Assembly (NCBI GenBank): GCA_910588095.1
Contig: CAJUQH010000023.1
Coordinates: forward strand, 1-25,509
Reading direction: 5' to 3'
Length of the DNA stretch: 25,509 nt
Origin: an uncultured Eggerthellaceae bacterium
GTDB taxonomy: Bacteria; Actinomycetota; Coriobacteriia; Coriobacteriales; Eggerthellaceae
Positions 8,757 to 16,336 of the stretch are shown in pieces. The stretch's first letter is position 1, and each line of letters starts with the position of its first letter. The position numbers and the translations under genes are program-made. The notes below the pieces were generated by a model, which saw only the letters and a program-made list of their open reading frames with translations, was not told the DNA's origin and made no database searches.

Positions 8757-9701
8757 CTACCCTTCCGCGCCCGCAGCAGTGCCGTCGTTCGCGCCAGCGC
8801 CAGCGCCCGCGCCCTCGCCGCTGCCCGCGCCGTGGGCGGCAGCGTCGGCCGCCACCGCAGCTGCCTGGGCGTCGGCCTTGGCCAGGTCGAGAGGGCGCAC
8901 CGCGTTCTGCTCCAGCGCCGCCTGCATGGCCGCGGCGTCCACCGGGCCGGTCGCGATGCCCTCGGCCGGGCTCGCGCACGGCGGCAGCGCCGCCGCCCAC
9001 GCCTCGAAGTCGGCCATGCTGCCGTGGCGCACCGTGGAAAGGTCGAGCCCCACCGGGTCGAGCAGGCAGTCGGTCACCAGGTAGCCGTCGGCCCCCAAGT
9101 CGAGGAAGGCCATGTCCTCCAGCGTGTTGTTGCCCACCATGAGCACGTCGGCCCCGCGCAGCCCCGTTGCCGCCAGCTGCTCGGCGAAGTAGGCCGGCTT
9201 GGGCTTGATGGAGCGCGAGTTCTCGTAGTTTGTCAGGCGCGTGAAGGCCGCTGGGTCGGCACCGGCCCACTTCAGCCGCCACTCCACGGCCGGCAGCGGG
9301 AACATGGGCATGGTGGCCAGCACCAACGGGTAGCCCTTCGCCGCCAGCGCGTCCAGCACGCGCGGCACGGCCGGGTTGCCCTGGAACCCGTCTCCTATGC
9401 GGCCGAACTCCGTGGCGTAGAACTCCTCGGCCAGGGCATGCCAGTCGGTCTCGGCCGGGTCGACGTAGCCCATCATGACCGGCCAGAACGCCTCGGCGTT
9501 GGTGCAGCTGCCGTCGTTGGCCCCCATGGCGGCGGTGCCCGCCTTGAGCCCGGCCATGAACGGCTCGGGGTCGAAGCCGCGGCTCGCCACGAAGCCGGCG
9601 ATGGCGCGGAAGTAGGCGTTCATGAACTCGTCGATGTCCATGGGCAGCAGCGTGCCGTCCAAATCGAAGCAGATGGCGCGGTAAGCGCGTTGGTTATCCA
9701 T
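8757..9701 (-). CDS. HAD-superfamily hydrolase with Ala/Gly-rich tail
   Basis: This 314-residue protein has the four HAD motifs: the DLDGTLLP nucleophile loop (D13, D15), a Thr at 130, Lys at 166/168, and GNNTLED (190-196) for Mg binding. It is therefore probably a phosphatase; the substrate is unknown. The insert after motif I (about residues 25-110) would form a helical cap. Residues from about 275 on are almost only Ala, Gly, Asp and Glu and look disordered. The ATG has a GGAG site just upstream. The gene heads the HAD-tgt unit, transcribed from a -10 at 9733-9738 that overlaps the divergent promoter. A link to queuosine metabolism is suggested only by position. Confidence 0.9.
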   Translation of the reverse strand: MDNQRAYRAICFDLDGTLLPMDIDEFMNAYFRAIAGFVASRGFDPEPFMAGLKAGTAAMGANDGSCTNAEAFWPVMMGYVDPAETDWHALAEEFYATEFGRIGDGFQGNPAVPRVLDALAAKGYPLVLATMPMFPLPAVEWRLKWAGADPAAFTRLTNYENSRSIKPKPAYFAEQLAATGLRGADVLMVGNNTLEDMAFLDLGADGYLVTDCLLDPVGLDLSTVRHGSMADFEAWAAALPPCASPAEGIATGPVDAAAMQAALEQNAVRPLDLAKADAQAAAVAADAAAHGAGSGEGAGAGAGANDGTAAGAEG

Positions 9702-9731
9702 GCGTCTCCAATCAAAGCAGGTGCATCATGG

Positions 9732-9738
9732 TAGTATA
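9732..9738. promoter_or_regulatory. Overlapping divergent -10 elements between HAD-tgt and queH-queA
   Basis: On the plus strand TAGTAT (9732-9737) lies seven bases before the ATG at 9745, the spacing of actinobacterial leaderless transcripts. On the minus strand TATACT (9733-9738) overlaps it, with a weak TCAACA 17 bases upstream inside the queH coding start. One symmetric AT-rich site may thus serve both directions. Confidence 0.6.
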
Positions 9739-9744
9739 ACGCCC

Positions 9745-11475
9745 ATGGACCCCACTGTTGAGCATCCCCAGAAGCTGCTGCTGCACGCCTGCTGCGGCCC
9801 CTGCTCGCTCGAGCCGCTGCGCCTGCTGCGCGAGCGCGGCATCGAGCCGGCCATCTACTTCTGCAACGGCAACATCCAGCCCCGCGCCGAGCACGACCGG
9901 CGGCTGGACGCGCTGCGCGAATGGGCGCAGGCCGAAGGCATCGAGGTCATAGAGGGCCCCTACGACGGCGAAGGCTGGGAGGCCTGCGCCGGGGCGGTGG
10001 GCGCCGCAGAAGGCGACCGGCGCGCCGAGCGCTGCCGCGCCTGCTACCGCCTGCGGTTCGCCGAGTCGGCCCGCTACGCGGCCAGCCACGGCTTCGACGC
10101 GCTGGGCACCACGCTTTCGGTGAGCCCCTACCAGTACACGGCCATCATCGCCGACGAGCTGCAGCGCGCCTGCGCCGAGGCGGGCGTGGGGTGCTTCTTC
10201 GAGGACTACTCGCCCTTCTACGACCAGGCCACGCGCCGCTCGCGCGCCCTGGGCATGTACCGCCAGAACTACTGCGGCTGCCGCTTCTCGGCCGCCGAGG
10301 CCGCCGCCGAGCGCGAGCAGCGCAAGCAGGAGCGCAAGGCCGCGCGCGACCGCCAGCGCCAGCAGCGCAACGACGCGCTCATGACGGCCGACTTCGACTA
10401 CGACCTGCCCGAATGCCTCATCGCCCAGGAGCCTGCGCCCGTGCGCGACGGCTGCCGCCTGCTCACCTTGAGCCGCAGCACCGGCGCCATGGGCGATGTC
10501 GTGTTCCGCGACATACTGGCCATGCTGCGCCCCGGCGACCTGCTGGTGGCCAACGAGACGCGCGTCATGCCCGCGCGCCTGCTGGGCGCCAAGCGCGGCA
10601 CCGGCGGCGCGGCCGAGGTGTTCCTGCTGCGCGAGGCGGGCCCGCGCGGCCAGCGCACGAACCAGCGCGCCTGGTGGGAGGTGCTCGTGCGCCCCGGCAA
10701 GCGCCTGAAGCCCGGCAGCGGCGCCGTGGTGGACTTCGCCGGGGCCGACGGCGCGGTGGCGCTCTCGGCCGCCATCGTCGACTGGGCGCCCAACGCGCAG
10801 AAGGGCGAGCGCATAGCCGAGCTGGCCACCACCCTGCCTTCCCTCGACGAGGCGCTGCACGCCGTGGGCAACACGCCGCTGCCTCCCTACATCAAGGGCT
10901 ACGCAGGCGATGCCGAGCTGTACCAGACCGTCTACTCGCGGCGCGAGAGCTCGGCGGCGGCCCCCACGGCCGGCCTGCACTTCACGCCCGAGCTCATCGA
11001 CGCCTGCAAGGCCAAGGGCGTGGGCTGGGCCACGGTCGAGCTGGAAGTGGGGCTGGACACCTTCCGCGTGGTGGACGAGGAAGACCCGCGCCGCCACGCC
11101 ATGCACACCGAGCGCTACACGGTGCCGCAGGCCACGGTGGACGCCATCGAGCGGTGCAAGGCCGCCGGCGGCCGCGTCATAGCCGTGGGCACCACCAGCG
11201 TGAGGTCGCTGGAGAGCGCCTGGGACCCGTCAGCGCGCGACGGCGAGGGCGCGCTGACGGCCCGCGACCGCGACGCCACCTCGCTGTTCCTGTTCCCGGG
11301 CAGCACCTTCCACGTGGTCGACGGCCTCATAACCAACTTCCACGTGCCGCGCTCGACGCTCATGATGCTGGTGTCGGCCTTCGCGGGGCGCGACCGCATC
11401 ATGGGCGCCTACCGCCATGCCGTGAAGCGCCGCTACCGCTTCCTCAGCTTCGGCGACGCCATGTTCATCTACTAG
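9745..11475 (+). CDS. queH-queA: Bifunctional epoxyqueuosine reductase QueH - tRNA ribosyltransferase-isomerase QueA fusion
   Basis: The 576-residue protein joins two complete queuosine enzymes. Residues 1-182 are QueH (former DUF208): HACCGPCS (C16, C17, C20), ERCRACY (C97, C100) and NYCGCRFS (C177, C179), the Cys sites expected for its FeS cluster. A charged Arg/Lys/Gln linker covers about 183-212. QueA begins at M213 (TADFDYDLPECLIAQEP) and shows PLPPYIKG, APTAGLHFTPEL and the C-terminal RYRFLSFGDAMFIY. QueA uses S-adenosylmethionine to turn preQ1-tRNA into epoxyqueuosine-tRNA, and QueH reduces the epoxide, so one chain does two consecutive steps. No stop codon or ribosome binding site lies at the junction. 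I chose ATG 9745 over the in-frame ATG at 9700 because TAGTAT sits seven bases before it and the QueH fold begins there. The gene diverges from HAD-tgt. Confidence 0.95.
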   Translation: MDPTVEHPQKLLLHACCGPCSLEPLRLLRERGIEPAIYFCNGNIQPRAEHDRRLDALREWAQAEGIEVIEGPYDGEGWEACAGAVGAAEGDRRAERCRACYRLRFAESARYAASHGFDALGTTLSVSPYQYTAIIADELQRACAEAGVGCFFEDYSPFYDQATRRSRALGMYRQNYCGCRFSAAEAAAEREQRKQERKAARDRQRQQRNDALMTADFDYDLPECLIAQEPAPVRDGCRLLTLSRSTGAMGDVVFRDILAMLRPGDLLVANETRVMPARLLGAKRGTGGAAEVFLLREAGPRGQRTNQRAWWEVLVRPGKRLKPGSGAVVDFAGADGAVALSAAIVDWAPNAQKGERIAELATTLPSLDEALHAVGNTPLPPYIKGYAGDAELYQTVYSRRESSAAAPTAGLHFTPELIDACKAKGVGWATVELEVGLDTFRVVDEEDPRRHAMHTERYTVPQATVDAIERCKAAGGRVIAVGTTSVRSLESAWDPSARDGEGALTARDRDATSLFLFPGSTFHVVDGLITNFHVPRSTLMMLVSAFAGRDRIMGAYRHAVKRRYRFLSFGDAMFIY

Positions 11476-11477
11476 CA

Positions 11478-11567
11478 GACCACCTGCCCGCCGACCACCT
11501 GCCAGCCGATTGCCTGCCAGCAGACCGCCTGCCCGCCGACCGCTTGCTCAACGACCATCTGCCAGCC
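11478..11567. repeat. 15-bp tandem repeat, six in-phase units
   Basis: Six consecutive 15-base units fit the pattern GACCRCCTGCCMGCC (for example 11478-11492, 11493-11507, 11523-11537), with a partial seventh from 11568. They almost fill the 101-base convergent gap between the queH-queA stop (11473-11475) and the hydrogenase alpha stop (11577-11579). No clear terminator is present. Confidence 0.9.
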
Positions 11568-11576
11568 GTCCGCCAG

Positions 11577-12866
11577 CTAGTGCACGCTGCACGAAAGGCA
11601 CGGGTCGTAGGCGCGCACCAGCTCCTCCACGCGCAGCTGGATCTCGGCCTGGCCGGCTCCCTGGGCCAGCAGCATCTCGGCCAGCTTGCGCATGTCGTCC
11701 TCGAGGTTGGCGATGTTCTGGGCCGTGGGCGTCATGATGGAGGCGCGCTCGATGCGGCCCTCGCCATCCAGGGTCAGGCTGTGGAACAGCGCCCCGCGCG
11801 GCGCCTCGGTGAAGCCCACGCCCGTGCCCGAGCGCACCTCGAAGGCCACCGGCTCGCTCGAGCCGCCGAAGGCCGGGTCGGACAGGCTGCGGCACAGGGC
11901 CGCGCAGCGCTCCAGGGCGTCCACTATCTCCACGGCCTGGGCCACGTTGTTAAGGTAGGGGTTCAGCTCGGGCGGGCGCAGCCCCGCCTTGGCCGCGGCG
12001 AAGCGGGCCGTCTTGCCCAGCTCGTCCCATGAGGCGTTGATGCGCGCCAGCGCCGCCGTGAGGTAGGGCTTGCCCGTGCGGCGGGCGCGCGCCAGGAACG
12101 CCGCGGAATGGTCCACGGCGTATTCCTCTATCTCGTCGGCCACCTGGGCGCACGAGAACTCGTAGCCGCCGCGCACGAAGCGCGCCACGTCCGACCCGAT
12201 GACCGGGTAAGCGCCCGGCTCCACCATGGCCAGCAGGTCGCCGTCGGTCTCGAGCGCAGGCACGTCGAACCCGCGGAACAGGTCGACGCACTCCAGCGCG
12301 AATGCCTGGGCGCCTTCCAGCTTCTCGGCCAGGTCCAGGTACTCGCCGGGGGCCACCTCGTGGGTGAAGCCGCCCGTGACGGCCGTGATGGGGTGGATCG
12401 AGCGGCCGCCGATGCGCGCGCACAGCTCGTTGCCCAGGGCCTTCAGCGCCAGGGCCTGGTCGAACAGCCTGCGGTCGGTCTCGGCCAAGGGAAACACGCT
12501 GCCAAGCCCCAGGAAGTCCGGCGCGGCGAACACGAACAGGTGCGTGGCATGGTTCTGCAGGAACGAGCCGTACACCAGCAGCTCGCGCAGGGCGCGCGTG
12601 CGAGCGCTCACCTCGATGCCGAACACGGCCTCGATGGCGCGCAGGTCGGTGACCACGTGGCTGGCCGAGCAGATGCCGCACACCCGCGAGGCGATGTAGG
12701 GCGCCTCGTCGAAGCGGCGCCCGCGCACCATGGCCTCGAACAGGCGCGCCGGCTCCACCACCGCCAGCTCGCAGCGCTCCACGCGGCCGTCCTCTATGAC
12801 CAAGTGGATGTCGCCGTGGCCTTCGACGCGCGCTATGTGGTCGACCGAGACCGCTATCCTGCCCAT
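11577..12866 (-). CDS. hydA: [NiFe] hydrogenase large (alpha) subunit, group 3b type, without C-terminal tail
   Basis: This 429-residue catalytic subunit binds and splits H2. The proximal Ni ligands are C63 and C66 in RVCGICSASH. The distal pair is C423 and C426 in DPCLSCSVH. The protein ends exactly on that His (H429), where a tail normally follows until a maturation protease removes it. The ATG at 12866 has an AGGAGGAAGG ribosome site and lies 32 bases after the delta stop. Earlier in-frame starts on this strand lie inside the delta gene and are rejected. The operon order beta-gamma-delta-alpha matches the Pyrococcus sulfhydrogenase hydBGDA, which supports a soluble NAD(P)-linked group 3b enzyme. 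A group 3 relative outside 3b is possible. Confidence 0.95.
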   Translation of the reverse strand: MGRIAVSVDHIARVEGHGDIHLVIEDGRVERCELAVVEPARLFEAMVRGRRFDEAPYIASRVCGICSASHVVTDLRAIEAVFGIEVSARTRALRELLVYGSFLQNHATHLFVFAAPDFLGLGSVFPLAETDRRLFDQALALKALGNELCARIGGRSIHPITAVTGGFTHEVAPGEYLDLAEKLEGAQAFALECVDLFRGFDVPALETDGDLLAMVEPGAYPVIGSDVARFVRGGYEFSCAQVADEIEEYAVDHSAAFLARARRTGKPYLTAALARINASWDELGKTARFAAAKAGLRPPELNPYLNNVAQAVEIVDALERCAALCRSLSDPAFGGSSEPVAFEVRSGTGVGFTEAPRGALFHSLTLDGEGRIERASIMTPTAQNIANLEDDMRKLAEMLLAQGAGQAEIQLRVEELVRAYDPCLSCSVH

Positions 12867-12898
12867 AGGTTCCGCCTTCCTCCTGTGCCTGGCGCCGC

Positions 12899-13687
12899 CT
12901 AGCGGGCCCGGCTCCCGTCGGCCCCCGGCTGGCCCGCCGCCAGCCCCTGCTTGTTGAACAGCTCGAGCGCCTCGTCCAGGCGCGCCGCCCCGATGCCCGC
13001 CTCGTCGCAGGCCGCGCTTGCGGCCCCCACGTTGGCGTCGGCGGAAAGGCCCGCGCAGCCGTTGCAGGGCCGCCCCAGCTCGGGGCAGCGGGCACCGCAG
13101 CCGCCGCGGGTGACGAGCCCCAGGCACAGCGTGCCCTGGCCGAAGAAGCAGCCGCGCTCGTTGCGTTTGCACTCGCCGCACAGCGTCGACGACGGCGTGA
13201 GCCCGTTGGAGCCGTAGAGCGCCCGATGCAGCACCGCAACGAAGGCTCGCGGGTCCACCGGGCAGCACGGCACCTCGTAGTCGACCGGAATGTAAGCCGC
13301 CACCGGCGCCGGGTCGCGCAGGGTCGCGCAGGCGCCGGGCACCGCCTCGCCGTAGACGGCGGCGGCGTAGCGCCCCACCCCATCGGACGCCAGGCCAGGC
13401 AGCCCCGCCGTGAGCGCGCACGCGCCGATGGCTATCACCGTGCCAGCCGCCTTGCGCACCGCGCGCACGGTCTCGGCTGCTTCCTCGGTGGTCACCGCGC
13501 CCTCTATGACCGCTATGTCGAAGCTGTCGGGCATGGGGTCGCTGGAAGTGAGCTGCCAGTACTCCATGTCCACCGAGCCCAGCAGGTCCAGCAGCTCCGA
13601 CTCGATGTTCGTCAGGTTTATCTGGCAGCCGAAGCAGCTGGCCAGCCCGACGACCACTACGCGCGGCGTGTTCGTCCTATCCTTCAC
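12899..13687 (-). CDS. hydD: [NiFe] hydrogenase small (delta) subunit
   Basis: This 262-residue subunit carries the FeS relay from the NiFe site to the flavin subunits. Proximal-cluster Cys are visible at C18/C21 (SCFGCQ), C90 (GACALTAG) and C141/C142 (PCCP). The remaining Cys cluster in the second half (C170, C173, C180, C188, C197, C201, C208, C211) and could bind two further clusters. There is no twin-arginine signal or membrane anchor, consistent with a cytoplasmic enzyme. The start is a GTG at 13687, preceded by GAGGTGG. The last residues (AAGQPGADGSRAR) are a low-complexity extension. Confidence 0.94.
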   Translation of the reverse strand: MKDRTNTPRVVVVGLASCFGCQINLTNIESELLDLLGSVDMEYWQLTSSDPMPDSFDIAVIEGAVTTEEAAETVRAVRKAAGTVIAIGACALTAGLPGLASDGVGRYAAAVYGEAVPGACATLRDPAPVAAYIPVDYEVPCCPVDPRAFVAVLHRALYGSNGLTPSSTLCGECKRNERGCFFGQGTLCLGLVTRGGCGARCPELGRPCNGCAGLSADANVGAASAACDEAGIGAARLDEALELFNKQGLAAGQPGADGSRAR

Positions 13688-13739
13688 TTCCCACCTCTTC
13701 TACGCGACCCTCGAAGCCACAAGCTCCTGCGAAGGAGGC

Positions 13740-13871
13740 TTAAAGCGCTTCTTCCGTAAAGAGCTCCTGCAGTGCGCGCAGTTGGCGTGAAAGCGCGCGG
13801 GAGTTGGCTTCGTCCAACGACCAAGGCGCGCTTGGAGCGCCAAATGCACGTGCTGCAGGAGCTCCCGCCAT
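13740..13871 (-). CDS. Small unrecognised ORF (43 residues) inside the hydrogenase operon
   Basis: The ATG overlaps the hydG stop in a TAATG junction, so translation could be coupled. The peptide begins MAGAPAARAFGAPSAPW and ends in a predicted amphipathic helix (SRALSRQLRALQELFTEEAL). It fills most of the 183-base gap between gamma and delta and ends 52 bases before the delta GTG. I do not recognise it. It may be a small assembly or docking peptide, or simply an open stretch in GC-rich DNA; the coupling is the main support. Confidence 0.45.
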   Translation of the reverse strand: MAGAPAARAFGAPSAPWSLDEANSRALSRQLRALQELFTEEAL

Positions 13872-14773
13872 TACATGCTCCCTTGGATGTTCTTGGCTTC
13901 CCAGTAGTTGAACACCGGCCCATCGATGCAGCAGTACTGGTGCCCTATCTGGCAATGCCCGCACTTCCCCATGCCGCACTTCATGTGCCGTTCGAAGCTC
14001 ATGTATATGTGGTCGTAGCTGATGCCCTTCTTGCGCATCTCCTCGACCACGAACTTGTACATGACCGGCGGGCCGCACACGGCGCCGAAGGTGTGCTCGG
14101 GCGCTATCTCCAGGTGCTCGAAGGGCTTGGTCACCAGGCCCACCTCGCCGTCCCAGCTGTCGTCGGGCTCGTCCACGGTCAGGTACAGGTCGAAGTCCTT
14201 GCGGTGGCGCCACATCTCGAACTGGTTGCGGAACATCACCTCCGAGGGGTTCTTCGACCCGTAGATGATGGTGACGTTGCCGAACTCGCTGCGCTCGTCG
14301 TGGATGTTGTTGATGAGCGACCGCAAGGGCGCGATGCCCAACCCGCCGGCCACCAGCAGTATGTCGTGGCCCTTCATCTGCTCGAAGGGGAACGGCCGCC
14401 CGTAGGGCCCGCGTATGCCCACTATGTCGCCGCATTGCATCTGGTGCAGGCGCTCGGTGAACGACCCGGCGCGGCGCACGCACAGCTCGATGAAGCCGCC
14501 CTTGGAAGGCGAGCTCGATATGGATATGGGCGCCTCGCCCACCCCGAATATGGAAAGCTCGACGAACTGTCCCGGCTCGTGGTGGAACGCCTCGCGTATG
14601 CGCTCGTCCAAGAAGCGGAACTCGAACAGCTTCTCGGTGGCCGTCAGCTCGGTGATGGACGTGATGCGCGCCGGCCAGGGGCGGTACGGGTTCGAGCGCA
14701 TGAGCTCGGCCCCCGACATGCGCGTGCTGCCCTGGTCCAGCGGCTCGATGGTCACGCTCGTGCTATTCGGCAT
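13871..14773 (-). CDS. hydG: Hydrogenase gamma subunit: FAD/NAD(P)-binding reductase with [2Fe-2S] site
   Basis: The 300-residue protein belongs to the ferredoxin-NADP reductase-like family that includes sulfhydrogenase gamma and PyrK. The FAD region contains EAPISISSSP (80-89). The nucleotide-binding region contains VAGGLGIAPLRSL (141-153) and AVCGPPVMYKF (231-241). A C-terminal [2Fe-2S] motif has Cys at 266, 271, 274 and 281/282 (CGMGKCGHCQIG). It passes electrons between the FeS relay and NAD(P). Its ATG overlaps the beta-subunit end by 11 bases, which suggests translational coupling. An unrelated PyrK role is unlikely given the neighbours. Confidence 0.95.
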   Translation of the reverse strand: MPNSTSVTIEPLDQGSTRMSGAELMRSNPYRPWPARITSITELTATEKLFEFRFLDERIREAFHHEPGQFVELSIFGVGEAPISISSSPSKGGFIELCVRRAGSFTERLHQMQCGDIVGIRGPYGRPFPFEQMKGHDILLVAGGLGIAPLRSLINNIHDERSEFGNVTIIYGSKNPSEVMFRNQFEMWRHRKDFDLYLTVDEPDDSWDGEVGLVTKPFEHLEIAPEHTFGAVCGPPVMYKFVVEEMRKKGISYDHIYMSFERHMKCGMGKCGHCQIGHQYCCIDGPVFNYWEAKNIQGSM

Positions 14774-15800
14774 CCTCGGCCCCCTTCCGCTCGAAGAAGC
14801 GCAGCACCTCTATAGGCGATATGTCGGCCTTGCAAGCGGTCACGCAGCGGCCGCACCCCACGCACAGGTTGCGATCGTGGGTGGCCAGAAAGCCGTTGAG
14901 CTTGTGGTACATGCGGTGGCGCACCCGCTCGCGCCCCGTCGGGCGGAAGTTGTGCCCGCCCGCCACCACGGCGAACTGCGGGCTCGTGCACGAGTCCCAC
15001 ACGCGCTCGCGCTTGCCCGTCTTGCCATCGGTGGCCAGCGAGTCGCGTATGTCGAAGCAGTGGCACGTGGGGCACACCGCCGCGCAGGCCGTGCACGACA
15101 GGCATCGGCTGCCCAGCTCGTCCCAGAACGGGTCGGAATGGAAGGCATCCATGAGCATGGGTATCTCTTGGATGTCGGGGATGTCGGGATTGAACGACTC
15201 CTGGCGCTGGCGCGTGCGGTGGCGGAAGGCGCGGCGGTCCTCGTCGGTGGCCTCGCGCGGGTTGCACGCGGCCTCCAGGATGTTGGCCGCCTCCACGCTG
15301 CCGATGGACACCAGGTAGCGCCCGCCAATGTCCTGCAGGAACAGGTCGTAGCCCGACCGCGCCTCGTCCGCCTCCATGAGGTGGCAGAAGCACTCGGCCG
15401 AAGGCGAGCACGACACGCCCACCACCAGCGTGGCCTGGCGATGCGCCTCGTAGTACGGGTCGGGGTAGCGCGCGTCCTCGAACACGCTGTTCAGGCAGTT
15501 GATGGCGTTGATGTCGCAGGCATGGGCGCCGAAGAGCACGCGGGGGCGCACCGTGGCGGTGTAGTCCACCACCTCGTTGGCCCCCGCGTCGAACTCGAAC
15601 AGCGTCTCGCGCTGCGGCAGGTAGTACTTCTTGAGCGACGCGATGGTGGTCGGGTAGTCGATCGATATCTGGTCGAACGAGTCGACGGCCTTGAAGGCAT
15701 AGCCGCTCTTGGTCTTGACGGGCGCTATGACCTCGTAATCGGCCATGAACGCCTCGACCAGCGCCGGCAGCTCCTCGGCATCGATAACACGGTAGAGCAT
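14763..15800 (-). CDS. hydB: Hydrogenase beta subunit: 4Fe-4S dicluster electron-transfer protein
   Basis: The 345-residue protein resembles the beta subunit of archaeal and bacterial group 3b hydrogenases and related anaerobic sulfite reductase subunit A. Two ferredoxin-type clusters are visible near the C-terminus: C233, C236, C239 and C243 (CLSCTACAAVC), with C246 close by, and C313, C316, C319 and C323 (CVGCGRCVTAC). Further Cys lie in GAHACDINAINC (91-102) and CSPSAECFC (131-139). It is the first gene of the hydrogenase cluster, 41 bases after ndk. The only ribosome-site-like sequence (GGAAGGGG) is rather far from the ATG. I see no clear promoter in the gap, so read-through from ndk is possible. 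Confidence 0.94.
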   Translation of the reverse strand: MLYRVIDAEELPALVEAFMADYEVIAPVKTKSGYAFKAVDSFDQISIDYPTTIASLKKYYLPQRETLFEFDAGANEVVDYTATVRPRVLFGAHACDINAINCLNSVFEDARYPDPYYEAHRQATLVVGVSCSPSAECFCHLMEADEARSGYDLFLQDIGGRYLVSIGSVEAANILEAACNPREATDEDRRAFRHRTRQRQESFNPDIPDIQEIPMLMDAFHSDPFWDELGSRCLSCTACAAVCPTCHCFDIRDSLATDGKTGKRERVWDSCTSPQFAVVAGGHNFRPTGRERVRHRMYHKLNGFLATHDRNLCVGCGRCVTACKADISPIEVLRFFERKGAEDAE

Positions 15801-15841
15801 AGGCTTAGCCGCCCCTTCCCCCGCGCGCGTGCAGCGGTTCC

Positions 15842-16246
15842 TTAGCCGAAGAAGATGCCGATCTCGCGCTCAGCCGACTCGGGCGAGTCGGAACCATGGA
15901 TGACGTTCTCGTCCATGACCAGGCCGAAATCGCCGCGGATGGTGCCCGGGGCCGCCTCGGCCGGGTTGGTGGCGCCCATGAGCGAGCGGCACTTGGCAAC
16001 GGCTCCCTCGCCGGAGACGACCATCTTCACCACGGGGCCCGAGGTGATGTAGCTGATGAGCCCGTCGTAGAACGGCTTGCCCTCGTGCTCGGCGTAGTTG
16101 GCCTTGGCCTGCTCGGGGGTCACCTGGCCCAGCTCCATGCGCTCGATGGTCAGGCCGGCGCGCTCGAAGCGGTTCACGATCTCGCCGATGTGGCCATTGG
16201 CCACGCCGTCGGGCTTGATCATGGTGTAGGTCTTCTGGATTGCCAT
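15842..16246 (-). CDS. ndk: Nucleoside diphosphate kinase
   Basis: The 134-residue enzyme moves the gamma phosphate between nucleoside triphosphates and diphosphates through a phospho-histidine. It begins MAIQKTYTMIKPDG and the active-site His is H117 in NVIHGSDSPESAEREI. The length is typical of bacterial Ndk. The start at 16246 has AGGAGA upstream. An in-frame ATG at 16303 would add 19 unrelated residues and is rejected. Hydrogenase genes follow on the same strand. Confidence 0.97.
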   Translation of the reverse strand: MAIQKTYTMIKPDGVANGHIGEIVNRFERAGLTIERMELGQVTPEQAKANYAEHEGKPFYDGLISYITSGPVVKMVVSGEGAVAKCRSLMGATNPAEAAPGTIRGDFGLVMDENVIHGSDSPESAEREIGIFFG

Positions 16247-16290
16247 CTTGTCAGGTCTCCTTCTCTTGCTTGGTAGGTCTTCAAACTGCC

Positions 16291-16317
16291 AGGCGCACGC
16301 CACGAGGGCGCGCGCCT
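16291..16317 (-). terminator. Hairpin between the TPR gene and ndk
   Basis: AGGCGC-CGCC and GGCG-GCGCCT form ten base pairs with one mismatch around an ACGAG loop, 20 bases after the TPR gene stop. No T tract follows, so it may be a weak terminator, a mRNA end-stabilising hairpin or part of the ndk leader. Confidence 0.4.
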
Positions 16318-16336
16318 AGGGTAGCCAAAGGGGTCA

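Noticed and set aside
9712..11106. A 464-residue minus-strand frame opposite queH-queA
   Set aside because: It is antisense to a clearly identified gene and shows no domain.
9921..12032. A 703-residue plus-strand frame across queH-queA and the hydrogenase end
   Set aside because: It overlaps two well-supported genes in another frame and has Arg/Pro-rich composition. The repeated LPAD segment in it is just the 15-bp tandem repeat.
12867..13421. An upstream extension of the hydrogenase alpha frame, giving 614 residues
   Set aside because: It reads through the delta gene in the wrong frame. The AGGAGGAAGG site supports the ATG at 12866.
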